A stretch of DNA of 64,000 nt, from NCBI GenBank assembly GCA_007449985.2, contig VIIQ02000007.1, positions 495,001-559,000 on the forward strand, written 5' to 3'. Source of the stretch: Desmodesmus armatus (Eukaryota; Chlorophyta; Chlorophyceae; Sphaeropleales; Scenedesmaceae). The notes beneath the pieces were generated by a model that did not search any database, had not been told where the DNA came from, and saw only the letters and a program-made list of their open reading frames with translations. Shown here one piece after another: positions 57,605 to 64,000 of this stretch. The number at the start of each line of letters is the position of its first letter. Position 1 is the stretch's first letter. The translations under genes and the position numbers were made by a program.

Positions 57605-59105
57605 ATGGAGCTCGGAAAAGGTGGCCGAGTCGTGCTTCTGACTACAATTTTTGTGTGTTGTATGAACTTGGGCGTCGTGCAAGGTGGGTGGACACGTAGC
57701 AGTGCGACCAGTACCGTGCAATTCACTGGCTGCACTTCAAAAGCATGCATCATGCCATTAAAGACTTCAACGCCCCCCAGGTATTGCACATGCGTAGCAG
57801 AAACAGCGGCCAGGCGCCTCTGGTGCTGAACAGCAAGCAGCAGCTCCATCAAGTGTTGGTTGACAGAGCCAGCCTGTCCTGCAAAAAGCTTTGCACTCAG
57901 TTGCGTGTTGGATTGAAGTATGTTTTCCCCCTTTTGCAGGCGAAAGCTCTGCTCGGTCCCTGCTGGTCGGCAATGGCTATGCAGCAGGCTACCACCCGAT
58001 GCAAGGTAGCTACCACAGCCATGGCTACAACTTGGGACACCACCACCACGATAATCATCACGGCCTTGGTCATCACTGGAGCCGCAAGCTCATGGAGTTG
58101 GCCGCCACAACACATTGGGCTACATCTACCAACACAAAGACCAGGGAGACACACAACCGTGCCCTGCTTGGCACCCCAACTGACAGCCCAGATGTAAACA
58201 CTGCCAGCCCTGCCACCAGCAGCACAACCCCTACAAGCGCAGCACCCACAAGCACTGAGGACTCCTCATTGAATGAGCGGGGTGACTACCACAACCACGG
58301 GGGAGGCTACAACTACCATGGCGGCTACCACAACCACGGCAACTACCACAGCTATGGCCATGGGGGCTACCACAGTGATTACCACGGCCACTACCATGGT
58401 TACGGCGCTTGGGGTCGCAAGCTGTTCAGCAAGGCTGCAGAGTCTCTTGTGCCTGCCGACAGCACTGCCAGCAGTACCCAGCCTGATGCCTCCATCCCTA
58501 CGCCAACGACCCCAGTTGTCCCCTCAAGCACCCAAGCTAGCTCTTCACCTGAAGCCCCTCAAGCTTTGAGCACCTCCACCTCCACACAAGCCGTCAGCGA
58601 GCGTGGCAACCATGGCGGAGACTACCACGGACATGGAAGGGGCTACAACTATGGTGGCTACCGCAACCATGGACACTATGGCGGCTACCACAACCACAAC
58701 CACGGTCACTCATATGGCGGTTGGGGCCGCAAGCTGTCCAGTGAGGCTGCTGAGCCTGTGGTGCCTACAGGTGTCGCTGCTACCAAGCTTGACGCAACCG
58801 TGCCTACGTCAACCTTGGCAGTCCTGCCCTCAAGCACCCATGGGTCTGACCAGAGTGGTGCCTCGCCTGTGGACCCTCAGGCCCTCAGCACTCCCACATC
58901 CACACAAGCTGTCAGTGAGCGTGGCGGCTACGGCGGCTATGGCGGCGGCTACCACAACCATGGCGGTTACCACAACCACGGGGGGTATCACAACCACGGG
59001 GGTTACTACAACCATGGAGGCTACCACAACAACTACCACGGTCATGGTGGCGGCCATGGACACTACCACTGGGGCCGCAAGCTGAGGTCCATGGTCGGCC
59101 TGTGA
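57605..59105 (+). CDS. Secreted modular His/Gly/Tyr-rich protein, dispersed member D
   Basis: Two exons, 57605-57683 and 57940-59105, joined in phase 1, give 414 residues. The signal peptide exon (MELGKGGRVVLLTTIFVCCM then NLGVVQG) parallels copies A-C, including the NLGVV[RQ]G end. Exon 2 opens GESSARSLL and contains HDNHHGLGHHWSRKLMEL, then THWATSTNTKTRETHNRALL, all recognisable counterparts of copy A-C exon 2. Three further modules follow in the same exon, each beginning near SERG, rich in GGYHNHG or YHGHY units and ending WGRKL; a Ser/Thr/Pro linker separates them. The ELVPHGDHFDRVP start is absent. Modules here are intron-free, unlike the tandem copies 40 kb away. Function unknown; His-rich secreted matrix protein is the best description. 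Confidence 0.85.
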
Positions 59106-59866
59106 AGGTGGTTCAATAACCACAGCTTCACTGCCGTCTACAGACTGTGGGAACCCAACACCCTTTGTGAGTGCACCAGTGTAGTGGTGTGTTGTCACAA
59201 CACAGTGAGTATGTGTCCAGCCACATATCCGATCTGTGGACCTGAGTCAGGGCCTTGGCATTACCTTATCATAGGGCCTATGATAGACGCCCAGTGATTG
59301 TGCTGTACCAGCACACTGGCCCAGTTTGACTTGTACACAGCCATCTGTCTGTGCTATGTGGATTATGCACGAGCTTTATGATGCTCTCCACACATGTTGT
59401 GTGACTCTGCGGATGCTGGCTGTAACGCTGATTTCCTGCCAGTGGCGATTTCAGTTCACATTCCCCACGCAACAGGTGTCCACAGGTAGATATTGCAGGC
59501 GCCACAGTCCAGCAAACATGCTTGCAGTATTGCTGCTTTGCACCTCTACACAACACATTTGACTAGCTTTCTGCAGCACAGTATCACCACAGCAAACATG
59601 CCTAGCCCTGTTGCATGCACACAAGGGAGTCTCAGCCTGGCAGGTCTTGGCAACCAGCGTTGACGAGTATGACCCTAGCAGGGGCCTGCGCTGAATCTCC
59701 TTGTACAACGTCTTGAAGACATTTCAAGACATTTCAAGAGAGTGCATGCACATCATAACCCATGCACACTTGCAGCACTTCAAGTGGACAGTGTACTGTC
59801 CCCAGCTACAGCAACAGCCCAACACCTATACAAAATCAGACACGCAGCAGCGCCTTGCGTACACAG
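59106..59866. other. Convergent intergenic region
   Basis: 760 bp between the stops of gene D and the Nudix gene, holding the TGTAA at 59421. No gene supported. Confidence 0.6.
59421..59425 (+). terminator. TGTAA polyadenylation signal for gene D
   Basis: GGCTGTAACGCTG lies 316 bp past the gene D stop. Confidence 0.5.
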
Positions 59867-61427
59867 TCAGGGCCTGAAGCCTCGCTGAACAAGCTGCCGC
59901 AACGGCTGGAACAACGGCTGGTGTTGCTGCAGCTGCTCCCAGGTCACCCAGCACCACCCCTCACACTTGTCTGGCTCCATCAACTGAGCTTCAGCACCCT
60001 GCACACAACCACACAACAGCGCAAACGATTGGCAGGATGTATAACCACAGCATGCCACTTTCTTGGGGCCGAACCCCCACATCTGGCAGGTTGAGCAGCA
60101 GTGTATGACTATGCATCACTGAGTAACTTACGCGGACTTTGTTAGCTACTATCTAGTAGATAGTCGGGCAGCCCTGTGAAAAGGCCACTTCAGCATGCGG
60201 CCAGCCTGTACTCCAGCATCAAGCAGCAGCATAGGCATGCAAGACATGAGGTGCTGATGACGCAGCGGCTGCTGGTACACCTACCTCAGGCGCTGTTGCC
60301 TGTACAAAGATGGTCACGTAGTGCTTGCCATCAGGGAAGACACTGTTCTCCGCTGTAGCAAAAAAGGCACCCTCCACTGCTATGCCGGTTTCCTCTAACA
60401 CCTGCAGAAAGACACACCCACAGACAGTGACCAGCACACCATCCGCAGCAGCACCAGGACAGCAGAACATGCTTGGGAACCAGGACTTTGAGTAGCCTGG
60501 CCTATTATGCATTCCCCGTTGCAGTTGACCTGTTCCAAGATGGTTGATGGCAACCCCGTGGCACGAGGTCCGTGCCTACCAGGCAGGCGACATGTACGCT
60601 TGCGTGCTGCCAGCGCGCCCAGTGGCATGTGGGCCTGCCGGGGCCCTCTATGGCTGGTGTTCCTAGCCAGGTTTGCTGTTGATCGCACATCTGCTGGCAA
60701 TAACACAACCAAGAGCTTGAGCATGCATTGGCAGCTTTACCTTCCCGCTCCTCACGCCTCCACCGTCATCAGCCAACACCCCAAGCACCCAGATTCCGGG
60801 CACGCCCCTCTTCCCACCTACAGCACCTCACCTCCCGCTCTGCACAGGCCTCAAACGACTCTCCCAGCTCCAAGTGGCCCCCTGCAGGAATGCACATGAA
60901 CAGCACAACATCACCTGTGTGGTACAGTGCTGTCTTGTTGCACTGAATAGCAGCAAACATACTGCTACAGCCACCCTCACATGCTGCCATCACACACCTA
61001 CATGAGTCGGATTACTGTGCTTTTGTCTGATCCCTCCCATCCCACCCACCCAGCCTCTCTCCCTGCAACCCTGTTGCTCCCTTCCACACCCTCCGTGTTT
61101 ACTGCTACATGCAAGATCCTCAAAGTACATCATTCTAAGGTTTTGAATATGCCTCAGCAAGGCATAGTCTGGATCACAGTAGAGACCTGAGCTCACCTGG
61201 CAGTGCCCACTCCCCTGCACCTAGTGACCCCTTCCTGCAGATACGCCAGTTTCACTAGTGAAAGCAAAATCCTCAAAGCAAAGCTAGTAGTGCTGAACAC
61301 CAGAGCCAAGGACGGCTGCAGCAAGGCATGCCGAGGGCATGGGTGAGGGAGAGACACACCTCTGGCCCAGCAGAACGTGGTCGCCTTTCTTCACTATGAC
61401 GCCAACTCCAACACGGGGGTACTGCAT
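59867..61427 (-). CDS. NUDT15-like Nudix hydrolase
   Basis: Five minus-strand exons: 61427-61360, 61234-61197, 60881-60832, 60401-60285 and 59998-59867, giving 134 residues with exact phases. The start MQYPRVGVGVIVKKGDHVLL is followed by GQRKGSLGAGEWALPGGHL. The Nudix box GX5EX7REUXEEXGU is complete across the exon 3/4 join (GGHLELGESFEACAERE then VLEETGI), with the REVLEE metal-binding glutamates present. DGKHYVTIFVQA and EPDKCEGWCWVTWEQL match the NUDT15/MTH2 subgroup and plant NUDX1-like enzymes. Known role of the family: hydrolysis of nucleoside or other diphosphates such as oxidised or thio-dGTP, usually cytosolic. Length (134) is a little short of human NUDT15 (164), mainly at the C-terminus. 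An upstream exon spliced to the CATGCAG cannot be excluded. Confidence 0.92.
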
Positions 61428-61741
61428 GGGGTCAGCCACAGACAATGTCTATCACTATGTCTACACGGTCTTAAACTACCTGAACAGTTGAGAATATGTT
61501 CCTACACTGCCATAAATTGGCACTGGAGTGCGCCCGCACACATCATTCTGGGAGTGACAGGAGTTCACAACTGTTCAGACCGCCCACTAAAATAGGTAAA
61601 AATGTAGCTCGTTGACAGTCACAGTTAAACCATGTTGATGTTTGTATATGGTGATGGTCAGCCGTTGCGTGTGTGTTCAATTGGCAACACTAGGATCGAT
61701 CACTGATCCCACCCAAACCACCCACAAGGGGTATCGACACC
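61428..61741. promoter_or_regulatory. Divergent promoter region, Nudix gene and PDZ gene
   Basis: Only 314 bp separate the two start codons, so 5' UTRs and promoters overlap or abut. No TATA box stands out. Confidence 0.45.
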
Positions 61742-64000
61742 ATGCACGTACATTCGCCTTGCACAAGTATCAGACAGCAATGGTCGTTCGTCCGAGCTTC
61801 TTCCAGGGGCTGCAACCTCAGGCCAATAAGGCACAGGCCCATTCGTGCTGCCAACGGCAACGGTGACATCAGCACTGTCAATGAACTCAGGTAACCTGCA
61901 CACCAACGTATCCCGGACTACTTCAAAGTTGAATGTATGTATCTTGTCTCGACTAAGGCATTTGCACGTGCAATGGCCTCTTCTGCTTGTGTTGATGACA
62001 CAGCGTGGAGATCCCCACAGCAGAGGCTCGCAGCTGCATTCGCTTCAAGGTGGTCCCAACAGGCCCAGCAGAGCAAGCAATTGTTGTTGAAGCAGTGGCA
62101 GATGGCAGCAGTGCAGCCACAGCTGGCATTCAGCGAGGCATGAAGCTGACAGCCATCAGCGACCCAGTGAGAAGGAGTGAGATTTGGGAGCTGCAGGTAG
62201 GAGGACCTTTTGAAGGCTTGGATGTTTCTCCAGCTGCCCTAGCAAGTTGCAACTGTTAGACATCAGCAACAGTTGTCCACAGTTGCAAGGTTTGCGGCGT
62301 GGGTTGGTATTGCCGCAATTGCGCCCACTGGTTACACTCTCTGCAGAGCTGTCCCAGGAGCAGCAGCTGCAGGCAGCAGTGCTGGCAGACAATTGGCAGG
62401 TGCCCCATGTCAGCAGTGCAGCAGCACAGCTGCTTGCAGAAGCAGCAAGTCCCCCAGGCAATCTGGCAGAGGCAGTGCAGCAGCGCATGTTGTCGGCTGA
62501 GAGGGTCGTGCTGACTAGTTGGCCTTTGAGTTTGTAGCAAAGCTGGTGAAGGCAGAAGCAGAAGAGGACATTACATAGCGTATTGACAAACAACACAGCA
62601 CACTCGCACACAACCCCAAGTCATCGCGTCATTGTGTTGTGTGTCCTGCAGGACAGGCCCAGCATCCGGTACATCCGTGATGTGCTGAGGATGCGCAGCA
62701 GCCCGCAGATTGAAATGCGCTTTGCTTTGGCCACAGACGAGCTGCGCACAGCCATGGAAGCAGCAGGTAAGCCTTGCAAACAAGCACACAAACCAGCAGC
62801 AGTGGCAGTGGCAGCGGCAGCGGTAGGCAACACTGCAATCAGCAGCAGCTTTGGGAGTATGGAGCGCATGCGGCTGTGTTGCAATGACACTGTTATGAGT
62901 CTGACTCATTCAGATGCCGAGCTAGATGCCTTTAAATGCCTGAGTGCCTGGGTGAGAAGACGTGTGCAGTGCATGTCATCGTCACAACTGGTTCTGTTCG
63001 CAGCCAGAATGCATTAACCAAGCCCGCAATTGGCTGGCACAGCCCAGTGTTGAAGCCATACATGCCGTACATATGCTGTGCCATGGAAAAAATGGGTAGG
63101 ACGTCCTGCAGCCCTATTGAGTAGGTGCGGGTGCAAACAGCAGCCACCCTCCTGCCCAGAGATTGAGTTGTCTGTGCCAGACTGCTGATGTGCTAACCAT
63201 CTGCCGTACCTGCTGTCTGCCTATTGTGCTGCTGCAGACGATTCCCTACTCTTGACCAGCACTGGATCTAGTAGCGAGGCAGAAAGCAGCACAGCAGGGG
63301 TTGGCTCAGAGAGTGATACAGAGGAGAGCATAGCCAGCCTGACAAACCTGAACAGCAGTGCTGCAGCCAGCGGCAGCACCATGGCAGAGCGCATGCAGCA
63401 GCAGTTTGAGCAGAAGCAGCAAGCAAGCTCGGGTGTTGTGGCTTTCAAGCAGCGGCAGCAAAAGCGGAAGGAGTACATGGAACAAACTGCGCAGGTGAGT
63501 ACCCTTTTGACCTGCATTTGGACCTTGGATGTATTGTGTGGCGGGTACATAATCATCCATAGCTTTGAAGGGCAGCGGGTTGTTGGGTTATCGTTGGCCC
63601 TGCAAGTGCAACAGCAGTGCAGTGCTTCGGCGCTGCCTACTGAGTGCGTGGGGTGCACTGTCACAGCGGGGCATCTATCTATAAGCAGGCCTCAATTTCC
63701 CAAAGGTTCAATGCGTCTGGGTAGGCTGCAGCTTGGTGCTACATGTGCACCATGAGGTGTTTGTAACTGACCCTCACCCAGACGACCAATGAGTCATGTC
63801 CTGCTCCAGTGATTCCTGCGCCAGTACCGCTTGCAGTCGCTGCCACTGCTGCATGCAACGCCGTGCACAGAAACTGCATGTGACACCTTGCGCTGTTGCT
63901 GTGTTGTTGTGTTGCAGAGGTCCAACAACACGATCGTGTTGATCCTGGGCGCCAGCTTCCTGCTGCCTGCGTTGGTGATACTGGGTGTTGCGTACGGCAC
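61742..64000 (+). CDS. Chloroplast-targeted PDZ-domain protein with C-terminal membrane span (partial)
   Basis: Exons 61742-61890, 62004-62196, 62652-62766, 63238-63494 and 63918 to the window end; all internal phases close and the 3' end is cut off. Residues 1-49 (starting MHVHSPCTSIRQQWSFVRAS, basic, few acidic residues) look like a transit peptide. A PDZ-like domain follows: VEIPTAEARSCIRFKVVPTG, AIVVEAVADGSSAATAGIQR then GMKLTAISDP. Next is RYIRDVLRMRSSPQIEMRFA, then a Ser/Glu/Asp-rich acidic linker and a basic coiled segment (QRQQKRKEYMEQ). NNTIVLILGASFLLPALVIL is a membrane span. Plant plastid proteins with a PDZ-like domain and a C-terminal anchor (ENH1-type) have a similar layout, but no rubredoxin domain is visible before the window ends. 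Thylakoid assembly or stability is a guess. Confidence 0.8.

Overview
This window looks like nuclear DNA of a green alga (Chlorophyta, most likely Chlorophyceae such as Sphaeropleales or Chlamydomonadales). The evidence is: intron-dense genes with short exons and GT-AG introns, TGTAA polyadenylation signals 3' of several genes, a chloroplast-type polynucleotide phosphorylase with a transit-like leader, CAG/CTG-rich low-complexity sequence, and secreted Tyr/Gly/His/Pro-rich proteins typical of algal extracellular matrix. The species cannot be fixed from sequence alone. All gene models were assembled by hand from splice sites and codon phase. For the intact models the exon phases close exactly from ATG to stop.

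Layout. 66-1669 (-) is a small zinc-binding CxxCxGxG protein, divergent from RPL35 (2064-4866, +). From 5201 to 18690 there are three tandem units of 4.2-5.0 kb. Each carries one copy of an unfamiliar family of secreted, modular His/Gly/Tyr-rich proteins: copy A 6231-8661, copy B 10570-12850 with a frameshift, copy C 14733-18118. A dispersed fourth member lies at 57605-59105. 19522-21915 (+) and 47591-49969 (-) are two secreted Tyr/Pro-rich proteins that share an N-terminal exon design. 23663-32691 (+) is chloroplast PNPase in 19 exons. 34192-35540 (-) is a small coiled-coil protein, divergent from a U2AF65-like two-RRM splicing factor (35938-39413, +). 41417-45355 (+) is a multi-span membrane protein with a C-terminal RING finger, and its first intron appears to be GC-AG. 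51366-55564 (-) encodes a 1090-residue protein with a huge low-complexity region and a run of CCHC zinc knuckles. 59867-61427 (-) is a NUDT15-like Nudix hydrolase, divergent from a chloroplast-targeted PDZ/membrane protein (61742 to the window end, +, truncated).

How it fits together. Housekeeping RNA and protein functions (RPL35, PNPase, U2AF-like, zinc-knuckle, Nudix) are interspersed with at least five secreted, repeat-built matrix-type genes. The novel-looking part is the His/Gly/Tyr family. It has a signal peptide exon followed by symmetrical phase 1-1 exons. Each middle exon runs from a conserved VPHGDHFDRVPVWD start through a Gly/Tyr/His or Arg/Asn/Asp/His-rich core to an RxLL-type element and a WGSG end. 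Copies differ by gain, loss and decay of whole exons. No transposase, CRISPR, tRNA or rRNA gene was recognised.
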